From Armatimonadota bacterium (lineage in GTDB: Bacteria > Armatimonadota > UBA5829), in contig JARYME010000016.1 in the NCBI GenBank assembly GCA_029907315.1, forward strand, positions 1 to 41,860: 41,860 nucleotides of DNA, in the 5' to 3' direction. This document shows positions 1-8,622 of this stretch, piece by piece. The translations under genes and the position numbers were made by a program. Numbering within the stretch: the first letter of the stretch is position 1; each line of letters begins with the position of its first letter. The notes beneath the pieces were generated by a model that saw only the letters and a program-made list of their open reading frames with translations, had not been told where the DNA came from and made no database searches.

Positions 1-1536
1 AATGTGGGCGGGTTTCTTCAGTGGCGGTACCTGCAGAGCGTTCAGAAAACTAGCCATCAGCTCGAGTCTCATCGCGATACCTTTCACGGTGTTGTAGTAG
101 CTTTCTCGGCTAATGATTTTCTTCTCGAAGTCTGCTGCAGCCGCATCGTACTGGCGTATGAGCGCGTTAAAGTAGGTATCGAAGTAGCTGCGGAACAATT
201 CGTAGCGGTTTGCGAGGGTTTCTGATGGTGGGTCGGGCTGTAAGCTTGCCAGCTGCTCCAGGGCTTTTCGGCTTTCGCCGAACAGTGACATCGAGGCGTT
301 TACTGCAGCCAGCCGCTCATAAGCGCGCCAGTCCTTGGGATCCAGTTTGATGGCTTCCTTGTAGGCCTCCGCTGCTTCGTCCGGTTTGCCGCTCTGCCAG
401 AGCTTGTCGCCTTCGATCATTTTGGCAACGGCGGAGCCGGTGCTCTTGCTGGTCTTGGCGGGCGTCAGCGATACGCGCGTTTCGCGTTCGGGTTCGATGA
501 TCACTTCGATCTGCGCCGATTTCAGCCGCTCCAGGCGTGCCTGTGCGTCCGCAATGAGCTTTTCGTCGCCGCCGAGCATTTTCGCTCGTGCCAGTTCATC
601 CTCCGCCTCTTTATACATCCCTCTGCGGGCATACGCCTCGGCGAGCTTTATGCGAATCGAGGGATCTGTGGGGTTTGCGTCCACAGCCCGCTTGAACTGC
701 TCTATCGCCAGCGCCAAATTTCCCGCTTCCATGCTTTGTTCGGCGCGGGCTGCGTATTCCGAGGCGGTGGGTCTTGCTGTAGCCGGGGGCTGTTCTGTGC
801 CGATCGCCGTGCTTTCCGTGCCGGTAGCGGGTTCCGGCTGGGATACTGCCGGCAGTTGGGCGAATGCAATGCGGCTTATGCTTAGAACCGCTGCGCTTGC
901 CGCCGAATGCATTGCGTTGCGCAAATCGAGTGCCCTGGTGCCGACCGCCTGCGAGGATCTGATTACTTCCCATCTGTCGCGTTTACCACCTCCGACGCGC
1001 GCCATCCACAGTTTGACCTCCACGACGGCGGTCTCGGCGGCTTCGGTGCCGCTTTGCCCTGCAGAAGCCGCAGGTGCTGGCTCGGAGGGACGCTCTGTTG
1101 TGGTTCCGCCGGATTCCTTCGCGGGTCCCGGAGGCAAAACCTCGAGCAGGTTCGAGCCCACGGGTTTGACCTTCAAGTTCTTCACCGAAACTTCTGCCCC
1201 GGCGGCGTACTGAAAGCCCAATATTCGGGCGACCTCGATCCTTTCGTCCTGACTGGCGTATGACGCCACCTTGTCCGGGGTAAGCATCTTCTCCATTATG
1301 GCGCGCAGGACGGTCGGTGATTCACGGTCGAACACGGTCGCTTCGACGCGTTTCGTTTCACGCAGGTAGTCCCTGATCGCTCTTGTGGTTTCTGCAGCCA
1401 GGTCCTTATCAGCGCCTTCGCCCCTCGTGGTTTCGAAGACCAGCACCAAGGGTCGAGATTCGGCAGCGGCTGCCGGCTGAGCAACAAATCCTGCAGCGGC
1501 TATGACGGCTATCAGAGCTGATATTACTCGATTCAT
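1..1536 (-). CDS. TPR-repeat secreted protein with N-terminal CsgG/TolB-N-like region (3' end truncated by window edge)
   Basis: Open minus-strand frame from ATG at 1536 running off the left edge, so absent from the ORF track. Reads MNRVISALIAVIAAAGFVAQPAAAAESRPLVLVFETTRGEGADKD..., then TPR motifs (AEQSMEAGNLALAIEQFKRAVDANPTDPSIRIKLAEAYARRGMYKEAEDEL; GDKLWQSGKPDEAAEAYKEAIKLDPKDWRAYERLA). The start overlaps the upstream gene's stop (ATGA). Confidence 0.8.
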   Translation of the reverse strand, partial: MNRVISALIAVIAAAGFVAQPAAAAESRPLVLVFETTRGEGADKDLAAETTRAIRDYLRETKRVEATVFDRESPTVLRAIMEKMLTPDKVASYASQDERIEVARILGFQYAAGAEVSVKNLKVKPVGSNLLEVLPPGPAKESGGTTTERPSEPAPAASAGQSGTEAAETAVVEVKLWMARVGGGKRDRWEVIRSSQAVGTRALDLRNAMHSAASAAVLSISRIAFAQLPAVSQPEPATGTESTAIGTEQPPATARPTASEYAARAEQSMEAGNLALAIEQFKRAVDANPTDPSIRIKLAEAYARRGMYKEAEDELARAKMLGGDEKLIADAQARLERLKSAQIEVIIEPERETRVSLTPAKTSKSTGSAVAKMIEGDKLWQSGKPDEAAEAYKEAIKLDPKDWRAYERLAAVNASMSLFGESRKALEQLASLQPDPPSETLANRYELFRSYFDTYFNALIRQYDAAAADFEKKIISRESYYNTVKGIAMRLELMASFLNALQVPPLKKPAHI

Positions 1537-2714
1537 TGTGTTTGTTGATTTGACCCCGCCAAAGCCTGCTTTGAAGCCTCGATAAGCGTTTGGGCGGTTT
1601 GCAGTCCGAGCCGGGCGGCATTCACGTTGTTTCCCGCTTCGATGTCGGCTTGGTAAAGTCGAGCTGCTTCTTGGGCTGCGGCGAGCGCCTCGCTATGTCT
1701 GCCCTGCCTGCGAAACTCTACCGCCTGGCGCAGTGCAGCATCTCCGCTAGGGCGGTTCGACGGCTGCTCCTGCACTTGCGGTTGGTTTGCTGTTGCAGAC
1801 GATTCGGTTTTGGCTGCGGGCTTGGACTCCGCTTCGGTCTTCTTTGCTTGTGATTCCTTTGACTCAGGAACAATTTTCACGTTTGCCGGCAGGGGCGGCA
1901 GTTTCAGCGGCTCCGCATTGACTTTCGGCGGCGCAGGACGCGCCGCAGAGGACACTTGCGGTATTCCGGCAATCGGACCTGCCAATCCGGTTGAGGGCGC
2001 AGCCGGAAATGTGTAGACCCGCAGCGCGGGAGGCTGCGGCTGCACGGAAACTGCCGCGGCAGAGGACCGCCGTTCTCTTGCGGAACGGAACTGCGCCTCC
2101 CTGGCTTTGCGACTGTCAGCCCCGGGCCAAGCTATGATCCCCACGACAAGGACAACCAGGAACGTGCCGAATGCAATCCACACAGGCTTGGGGAGAAGAT
2201 CTACTATTCCCGCCAAACGTGCCCGCAGGCTGGGCGGAGGCGGCGTGATCGGCGGACCCTCCGGCAGCGCCAGCTTCATACGCAGAGTTGCCAGCTTTTC
2301 TCGGTCGGCTGCGCTGTCCGGGTTGAGGTCGATAATCTTCTCGTATTCGGCTACGGCAAGCTTGAGGAGTTCGCGCGCCTCTTCGGTTTGCCCTGCCTCG
2401 AGAAGAGTGTCAGCTTTACGTTCGTAGATAAGGGCGAGCAATGAATGGGCGGACGAACTGTCCGGCGCCTGCTCGAGGACCTGTTTCACCTGCGTCAGGG
2501 CTGTATCCATGTCGCCCTGCGAGTAAAGCTGCCATATTTCGAACAACTGCTCGCCGACAGCCAGCTCGTCTCGTTCAGCCGCGTCGGTGGCTGCCTGTCG
2601 AGGCTGCTGTGCTTGCAGACCCTCCAGCTTGAGTCCGCATCCTCTGCAGAACCGATTCGTCTTACCGTTTACAGTTCCGCACCTAGGGCACTTCATCGTC
2701 TTCTCAGTAGTCAA
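1533..2714 (-). CDS. Zinc-ribbon + TPR + single-TM protein
   Basis: 393 aa ORF with N-terminal CPRCGTVNGKTNRFCRGCG zinc ribbon, TPR region (ALTQVKQVLEQAPDSSSAHSLLALIYERK), TM segment PVWIAFGTFLVVLVVGIIAW, low-complexity linker and C-terminal TPR-like segment. Confidence 0.8.
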   Translation of the reverse strand: MTTEKTMKCPRCGTVNGKTNRFCRGCGLKLEGLQAQQPRQAATDAAERDELAVGEQLFEIWQLYSQGDMDTALTQVKQVLEQAPDSSSAHSLLALIYERKADTLLEAGQTEEARELLKLAVAEYEKIIDLNPDSAADREKLATLRMKLALPEGPPITPPPPSLRARLAGIVDLLPKPVWIAFGTFLVVLVVGIIAWPGADSRKAREAQFRSARERRSSAAAVSVQPQPPALRVYTFPAAPSTGLAGPIAGIPQVSSAARPAPPKVNAEPLKLPPLPANVKIVPESKESQAKKTEAESKPAAKTESSATANQPQVQEQPSNRPSGDAALRQAVEFRRQGRHSEALAAAQEAARLYQADIEAGNNVNAARLGLQTAQTLIEASKQALAGSNQQTQ

Positions 2715-2724
2715 CAGCCCATCC

Positions 2725-3747
2725 TCAGAACAGTCCCGCCTGCGGACCGTTCGCGCTCAACCCGAGATGTTCATACGCGCGGCGCGTGGCTACGCGGCCG
2801 CGAGGAGTCCTCGCCAGAAACCCCATTTGTATCAAATACGGTTCGTGAGCGTCCTCTATGGTATCGCGCTCCTCACCTATGGCGGCGGCAATCGTTTCGA
2901 TGCCTACAGGCCCGCCATCGAACTTTTCAATGATGGTTCTGAGCAGACGGCGGTCTCCTTCGTCCAAACCCTGCTCGTCGATTTCGAGCATCGCCAAACC
3001 TTGCACTGCCATTTCCTTGTCTATTATTCCGTTTCCACGGACCTGGGCGTAGTCCCTAACCCTGCGCAGCACCCTGTTCGCGACCCTCGGCGTTCCTCTG
3101 GACCTGCGCGCCACCTCATATGCCCCGTCTTCGGTTATGTCTATTTGCAGTATCCTGGCTGAGCGGGTGACTATGGTCTTCAGGCTGTCTACGTCGTAGA
3201 ACTCGAAGTTGTATACGATGCCAAACCGCCCGCGCAGCGGCGAAGTGACCAATCCCGCTCGAGTCGTAGCCCCTATAAGTGTAAACCGCGGCAGGTCTAG
3301 TTTGATGGACCTTGCGGCAGGACCTTTGCCGATAACCAGGTCTATCTGAAACTCCTCCATGGCCGGGTAGAGTATTTCTTCCACGGGCCTGCTGAGTCTG
3401 TGAATCTCATCGACAAACAGCACACTGCACGGCTCAATGTTGGTAAGGATAGCTGCCAGGTCGCCTGGACGCTCTATGGCCGGTCCGGATGTGGCACGTA
3501 TGGGCGCGTTCAACTCGTTTGCTATGATATATGCCAGGGTTGTTTTACCCAACCCCGGGGGACCGTACAGCAGCACGTGGTCGAGGGGCTCTCCGCGTTT
3601 CTGAGCCGCTTCGATGTAGACGCTCAGACTTTCTTTGATCTTGTCTCGGCCGATGAACTCACTCAGTAGACGCGGTCGAAGCGAGATATCCAACTCAGTA
3701 TCTTCATCGCGGCGAACTGGTGATATGACACGGCTTTCTGCATCCAT
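2725..3747 (-). CDS. ruvB: Holliday junction branch migration DNA helicase RuvB
   Basis: 340 aa; [57 protein letters not shown] Walker [51 protein letters not shown]. Confidence 0.98.
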   Translation of the reverse strand: MDAESRVISPVRRDEDTELDISLRPRLLSEFIGRDKIKESLSVYIEAAQKRGEPLDHVLLYGPPGLGKTTLAYIIANELNAPIRATSGPAIERPGDLAAILTNIEPCSVLFVDEIHRLSRPVEEILYPAMEEFQIDLVIGKGPAARSIKLDLPRFTLIGATTRAGLVTSPLRGRFGIVYNFEFYDVDSLKTIVTRSARILQIDITEDGAYEVARRSRGTPRVANRVLRRVRDYAQVRGNGIIDKEMAVQGLAMLEIDEQGLDEGDRRLLRTIIEKFDGGPVGIETIAAAIGEERDTIEDAHEPYLIQMGFLARTPRGRVATRRAYEHLGLSANGPQAGLF

Positions 3748-3802
3748 CTCAACACGTCTTTCGAAAGAGTGTGCCCGCCAAATCGGTTACGGGCTGTTCG
3801 TT

Positions 3803-4402
3803 TCAGCCCTTCGACAGAAGTTTCAATGCTGCGGTTACCAAGCTGCTCGGGCTGCTTTCGGGCTGCTGCCCAAGCACTTTCTGCACAGCTGCACGGGCGT
3901 CGCTTCGAGTGTAGCCCAGTGCCACCAGTCCCTCTACGGCATCATCGATTACCCGCATTTCAGCGGATTGAGCGCTCTTTGTTTCGGTCGCCCATCCGAG
4001 TGCCGCGATCTTTTCTCTAAGCTCCAATACGATGCGCTGAGCGGTTTTCGTGCCGATACCTGGTACCTTGCTCAGCTCCGCAAAGCCGTCATTTGATATG
4101 GCGCGAACTATTTGTTCGACCGGCATTATGGAAAGAATGTTCAATGCCAGCCTGGGGCCTACTCCCGAAACGCCTATCATAAGCTCGAAGATTCGCTGCT
4201 GCGCTTCTTCGGTGAATCCGTAAAGGGTGATGGAATCCTCGCGGACGACCGTCGTAATGAGGAGGCTGACCTTTTCCCCGGGCTTAGGCAACTGCGCAGC
4301 AACCGACAGTGGCGTGCAGACCTTGTAACCGACGCCCCCGACGTCAACCACCACATAATCCGCCTCGATTCTTTTCAGCTCACCGCAAAGATGCGCAATC
4401 AA
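3803..4402 (-). CDS. ruvA: Holliday junction branch migration protein RuvA
   Basis: 199 aa; MIAHLCGELKRIEADYVVVDVGGVGYKV, REDSITLYGF, HhH motifs GVSGVGPRLALNIL and VPGIGTKTAQRIVLELREK. Confidence 0.97.
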   Translation of the reverse strand: MIAHLCGELKRIEADYVVVDVGGVGYKVCTPLSVAAQLPKPGEKVSLLITTVVREDSITLYGFTEEAQQRIFELMIGVSGVGPRLALNILSIMPVEQIVRAISNDGFAELSKVPGIGTKTAQRIVLELREKIAALGWATETKSAQSAEMRVIDDAVEGLVALGYTRSDARAAVQKVLGQQPESSPSSLVTAALKLLSKG

Positions 4403-4470
4403 GAAGCACCTCGGACGCCGGCTATTGGGCTCTCGACCGGCGAAGCTTGCAACCGGTTGATCTCAGACGT

Positions 4471-5340
4471 CTAATAAATAACCTTGTTAAGGGGATACTC
4501 AACTATGCCCGATGCGCCCGCGCGCTTGAGCTTGGGGACGAGTTCACGCACCGTTTTTTCCTCGACTATGATCTCCACCGCCACCCACTCGTTTCCAGCA
4601 AGAGGCGATAGAGTAGGCTTCTTGAGCGACGGAAGCACGCTCAGAACCTCTTCCAGTTTCTCATTCGGCACGTTCATCTTCAAACCGACGAACCCCTCCG
4701 CATTCAGTGCAGCCTGAAGCAGCAGTGCCAAGCTCTCCAGTTTTTGGCGCTTCCAGGGGTCCTTCCAAGCTTCGTGGTTGGCTATTAGTCTTGTCGTCGA
4801 TTCGAGCAGCGTTTCTATGATCTCGAGCCCGTGTGCCTGCAGCGTACTTCCGGTCTCGGTTCCGTCGACGATTGCATCGACTAAATCCGGCACCTTTACC
4901 TCGGTTGCACCCCACGAGAATTCGACGTGTGCGTTTACACCCCTTTCGGCGAGGTAGCGTTTGGTAAAGTTTACGAGCTCAGTGGCGATTCGTTTGCCTT
5001 CCAGGTCCTTTACACTACGAATAGGGGATCCCTTTGGTACGGCAAGCACCCATCTGAACGGCCTGTGCGTCGCCTTCGAGTAAACAAGCTCGCAGACTTC
5101 GTGCACGTCGGAGCCGCACTCCTTCACGTTGTCGTATCCCGTAATGCCCGCGTCCAGCACGCCCATTTCGACGTACCGCGGGATTTCCTGAGCGCGCAGC
5201 AGCGTTGCCTGGATCTCGGGATCATCGCACGAAGGGTGATAAGAGCGCGCGTCGACGCGGAAGTCCCAGCCGGCCTTCCTGAACAATTCCAATGTTGCAT
5301 CCTGCAGGCTGCCTTTGGGTAAAGCAAGTTTCAGAACCAA
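4471..5340 (-). CDS. hisG: ATP phosphoribosyltransferase, long form (HisG_L) with C-terminal regulatory domain
   Basis: 289 aa; [85 protein letters not shown]-terminal [45 protein letters not shown]. Apparent TTG start. Confidence 0.95.
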   Translation of the reverse strand: MVLKLALPKGSLQDATLELFRKAGWDFRVDARSYHPSCDDPEIQATLLRAQEIPRYVEMGVLDAGITGYDNVKECGSDVHEVCELVYSKATHRPFRWVLAVPKGSPIRSVKDLEGKRIATELVNFTKRYLAERGVNAHVEFSWGATEVKVPDLVDAIVDGTETGSTLQAHGLEIIETLLESTTRLIANHEAWKDPWKRQKLESLALLLQAALNAEGFVGLKMNVPNEKLEEVLSVLPSLKKPTLSPLAGNEWVAVEIIVEEKTVRELVPKLKRAGASGIVEYPLNKVIY

Positions 5341-5372
5341 CGCAGTCTACTCCATTTCTTTTTGACGGCATC

Positions 5373-5402
5373 ATTATAGACCCTGCAGCCTGGGATGGTC
5401 AA
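5373..5402 (-). promoter_or_regulatory. Sigma70-type promoter for hisG
   Basis: Minus strand TTGACC (5397-5402), 18 bp spacer, TATAAT (5373-5378); about 33 bp upstream of the hisG start. Confidence 0.75.
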
Positions 5403-5727
5403 TTGACATGACTTCCGGAGGGGCACTCAGCGGGCAGGTAAAAAGCGGCAGCGGCCGGCCGCGGGGGAATGGGGGTGGGGGTGATAACGAAGCCGGCCGC
5501 CACACTGAACAGAGCCGCTTTCGGCTGCAAGCACCGCCCCGATCGACAGTTTTTACTGTCTCGACTGAGAGGAGGATACGTCGATCAGGTAGGCATCCGC
5601 CTCGCCGAAACCGTCGAATGGTCTTCAGCGGTGCGGCATTTGTTTAGACGCTGCTGGTTTCTGTTAGTTACAGGAAATCCGGCAAAAGAAGTTTTTGTCT
5701 GCTCAGAGGCGCTAGCGAGTATACTCG

Positions 5728-6981
5728 TCAGTATCCTAGCAGGGTGCCGACCAGCCATGCGAGCGTCATGGCAATCAACACGACCGCTGTCAGCCAAACC
5801 ACCACGTTGTATGTGCGCGAATTTACGTAGCCGTTCATAACGTCCCTGCTGTTGACGAGCTTCAACATGAAAACGAGGATTACGGGCAAAAGAATGCCGT
5901 TTACTCCTTGCGCGCCGATCATCGTGTTGACCAGGTGCACACTCGGCAACAGCACGACAACTACGCCGACGAGGATGCACAAGGTGTAGATGCTATAGAA
6001 TGTCGGGGCTTCATGGAACCTACGGGAAATCCCGATTTCCCAACCGAACGCTTCACAGTAGGAGTATGCGGTTGAAAGCGGCACCACAGCTGCACCCAAA
6101 AGAGATGCTCCCAACAACCCCAACGCAAAGAGCTTTTCGGCGTAACCGTGCGCCGCTGGTCTCAGAGCAGCAGCTGCCTCTGCCGCGTTCTGGATAGGCA
6201 CCGGCCCGCCGTTAGCGTCGTAGATCATAACCGCGGTGGAGATTATTATGAAGAACGACACCAGGTCGGTAAGGAACGAACCCACAAATACGTCGAGCTT
6301 CTCGTAAGGATAATCCTCTACCCGCACGCCTTTATCGACAACTGTCGCCTGCAGGAAGAACTGCATCCACGGGGTAATGGTTGTACCTATTACGGCGATA
6401 GTGAGGAAGAGGAAATCGGGTCTTGTGTGCAGGCTTCCGAGATTGGGAGAATAAACACTTCTGAAGACTTCGCCCCAGTCAGGCCGAGCCATAAATCCGG
6501 AGACGATATAGGTGGCGTAAAGCACCATTATCGCCATAAAGGCTTTCTCGACAACGCGGAAACTCCCCCGCACTACAAGCAGCCATATAACAAGCGCTGC
6601 TGTCGGCACCGTGATGTATCTGGGCAAGCCGAATATCTCCAAGCTCATAGCTATTCCGGCGAAGTCCGCCACGGTCACACCCAGGTTCGCAACGAACAGG
6701 GTGCCGAGAGCAAACATCGCCCACTTGACCCCGAAGTTTTCGCGGATGAGTTCCCCGAGCCCCTTCTGCGTAATGGTGCCCATTCGTGCTGACATTTCCT
6801 GAACCATCGCCAGCACGAATGTTATCAGCACGATAACCCATAGGAGGTCGAAGCGATACTTGGCGCCCGCTTGGGCGTACGTGATTATCCCCGCGGCATC
6901 GTTGTCCGCGGCGGAAGTGATCACTCCCGGCCCGATAACCGCAAGCAGTGCAAGCAGCTTGTGGCGGCCGAGTCGCCTCAT
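5728..6981 (-). CDS. Nramp family divalent metal ion transporter
   Basis: ORF 5728..6990; the likely start is the internal ATG (MRRLGRHKLLALLAVIGPGVITSAADNDAAGIITYAQAGAKYRFDLLWVI) preceded by AAAGGAGG. Multi-TM Nramp signature (GPG..SAADNDAAGI...; VIGTTITPWMQFFLQA). Confidence 0.93.
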   Translation of the reverse strand: MRRLGRHKLLALLAVIGPGVITSAADNDAAGIITYAQAGAKYRFDLLWVIVLITFVLAMVQEMSARMGTITQKGLGELIRENFGVKWAMFALGTLFVANLGVTVADFAGIAMSLEIFGLPRYITVPTAALVIWLLVVRGSFRVVEKAFMAIMVLYATYIVSGFMARPDWGEVFRSVYSPNLGSLHTRPDFLFLTIAVIGTTITPWMQFFLQATVVDKGVRVEDYPYEKLDVFVGSFLTDLVSFFIIISTAVMIYDANGGPVPIQNAAEAAAALRPAAHGYAEKLFALGLLGASLLGAAVVPLSTAYSYCEAFGWEIGISRRFHEAPTFYSIYTLCILVGVVVVLLPSVHLVNTMIGAQGVNGILLPVILVFMLKLVNSRDVMNGYVNSRTYNVVVWLTAVVLIAMTLAWLVGTLLGY

Positions 6982-7131
6982 ATCGCTCACCTCCTTTCAA
7001 CTCTGGCGGTTTTATTTGCCGACTTTGAGAGTGAGCAAACTCAAACAGGCTACGCAAAGGCGGGTCGCCTTCGCCCCCGTTTTCGCTGCTCTCTGTTGAC
7101 CAGTTACTCCTGCTTATTGCTTGCCCAGGTT

Positions 7132-8388
7132 TCATCGCCATATCCTCGGTACGCGCCGCCGCCAGTCTTCAGGCAGCACTTCCTCAAGCGCGTCGTCGAC
7201 GGTGATGATGCCTCGAATCTTGTTTTCTTCGTCCACCACCGGTACCGCAAGCAGGTTGTAGTCGGTCAGCGTTTGGATGACTTCTTCAACCGATGCGTCC
7301 GTGTGCACGTGGATCACTTTGTCGATCATGAATTCTTCCACGCGCTGACCCGGCTTCGCGACAATTAGGTCGCGCAGCGAGATGACGCCCACCAGGTGCT
7401 GACCGGAATCCACAACGTATATGTAATAGATCGTTTCTGCGTCCGGCTCGAGTTCTCTGATTCGTTCAATGACCTCTTGGGCGGTCATGTCCTTGGAGAC
7501 GGCGACGTATTCCGTCGTCATCAGACCGCCCGCCGTCTTCTCATCATAGGCGAGAAGCTCCTTGACCTCTTCGGCCTCTTCGGGCTCCATTTCCTCAAGA
7601 ATGTCTTCACGCCGCTCCTCGCTGATGTCACCCAGCACGTCTGCCGCCTCGTCCGGTTCCATTTCTTCCAGGATATCGGCAGCCAGTTCGTCTTCCAGGT
7701 TTTCAACTATAGATGCCTGCACTTTGGGGTCGGTTTCGACAAGGACATCTGCCGCCGTTTGCACGTCCAGGTCCTCGATAACGTCCGTGCGCTGGTCCGG
7801 ATCGAGTTCATTTAGGATGCGTGCGATATCGGCAGGATGCAGCTCGCTAAGTCTTTTTGCTGAGACGCGAAGCTTGATCCTCCCCACGCCGCGCTCAAAG
7901 GCTTCTACGTCGTGCCATGCTATGATCTTGGAGCGCAGCTTGATGCCTGTTATTTTTGCCAACTTGTCGAAGACGTGCATCAGGCCCATTCGGCGCAGCA
8001 GTCCTCGCGTGCTGGCATCGACCCCGACAAGATACAACCTGCCTCCTGACGGTTCAAGGCGCACGTCATTTACTCGGACGACGCGGTAGTCGTGGACATC
8101 CACTATTTGCTTGTCCAAAACATTGCGCGCAAGCAGCAGATCTTCGTCCGTGAGCTCGTATTCTTCTACTTGGTCTGCGGGCACCGCCAGCGAGAATCTT
8201 TCTTTCTCAGGATCGTAGTTGAAACAGTGCCACGCCACATCTCGCGTTCGCCGCTTGCTTACCTTGACGACTACCGCAGATACAACAGGCAAGTGTGGAC
8301 CCGGCGACGCAATCAGATCGACAAGTCTTCCGAATTCGCGCCCTTCCGGGTCCTTGATTACTTGTCCAAGAACGTAGGAAAGATACAT
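7132..8388 (-). CDS. PRC-barrel + MgtE N-terminal domain + CBS-pair protein (Nramp-associated)
   Basis: 418 aa; N-terminal PRC-barrel-like LSYVLGQVIKDPEGREFGRLVDLIA, MgtE_N repeats (ELHPADIARILNELDPDQRTDVIEDLDVQTAADVLVETDP...EEMEPDEAADVLGDI), CBS pair (TTEYVAVSKDMTAQEVIERIREL...VVDSGQHLVGVISLRDLI...IRGIITVDDALEEVL). No MgtE transmembrane domain. Confidence 0.9.
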   Translation of the reverse strand: MYLSYVLGQVIKDPEGREFGRLVDLIASPGPHLPVVSAVVVKVSKRRTRDVAWHCFNYDPEKERFSLAVPADQVEEYELTDEDLLLARNVLDKQIVDVHDYRVVRVNDVRLEPSGGRLYLVGVDASTRGLLRRMGLMHVFDKLAKITGIKLRSKIIAWHDVEAFERGVGRIKLRVSAKRLSELHPADIARILNELDPDQRTDVIEDLDVQTAADVLVETDPKVQASIVENLEDELAADILEEMEPDEAADVLGDISEERREDILEEMEPEEAEEVKELLAYDEKTAGGLMTTEYVAVSKDMTAQEVIERIRELEPDAETIYYIYVVDSGQHLVGVISLRDLIVAKPGQRVEEFMIDKVIHVHTDASVEEVIQTLTDYNLLAVPVVDEENKIRGIITVDDALEEVLPEDWRRRVPRIWR

Positions 8389-8565
8389 CTTGCCAATCCG
8401 CCTTTACTTTATACCCGTACGCCCCGGCAAGTCAACACGACACCAAATGACAGTCTTCCGGTGAATTTGCCGGCGCGACAATGTTTCGCGAGCAGGTGCT
8501 GCTTTGCAAAAGTATTTTTTGGATTAATCCATTCGCTCAGGGTAGACTTTTCCAATGTGTGATGC

Positions 8566-8571
8566 TATAAT
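8566..8571 (+). promoter_or_regulatory. Candidate -10 element (TATAAT) upstream of ABC transporter gene
   Basis: TATAAT at 8566-8571, 51 bp upstream of the ATG at 8623; the -35 is weak (TAGACT-like). Confidence 0.4.
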
Positions 8572-8622
8572 GAAAAGGTCTGGCGAGCGAGATCTTCCAA
8601 GCGGACCGTGGTGAATTGAATA

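Noticed and set aside
386-1213. 275 aa plus-strand ORF
   Set aside because: Antisense to the real minus-strand TPR gene; low-complexity Ser/Ala composition, no domain signature.
2587-3162. 191 aa plus-strand ORF
   Set aside because: Antisense shadow of ruvB and the zinc-ribbon gene.
6148-6792. 214 aa plus-strand ORF
   Set aside because: Antisense to nramp; composition atypical of protein.
7030-7075. Possible c-di-GMP-I (GEMM) riboswitch: ACGCAAAGGC resembles the core ACGCAAAGCC
   Set aside because: Second-half consensus not found, it lies on the plus strand with no sense gene downstream, and the match is explained by a simple 9-bp hairpin.
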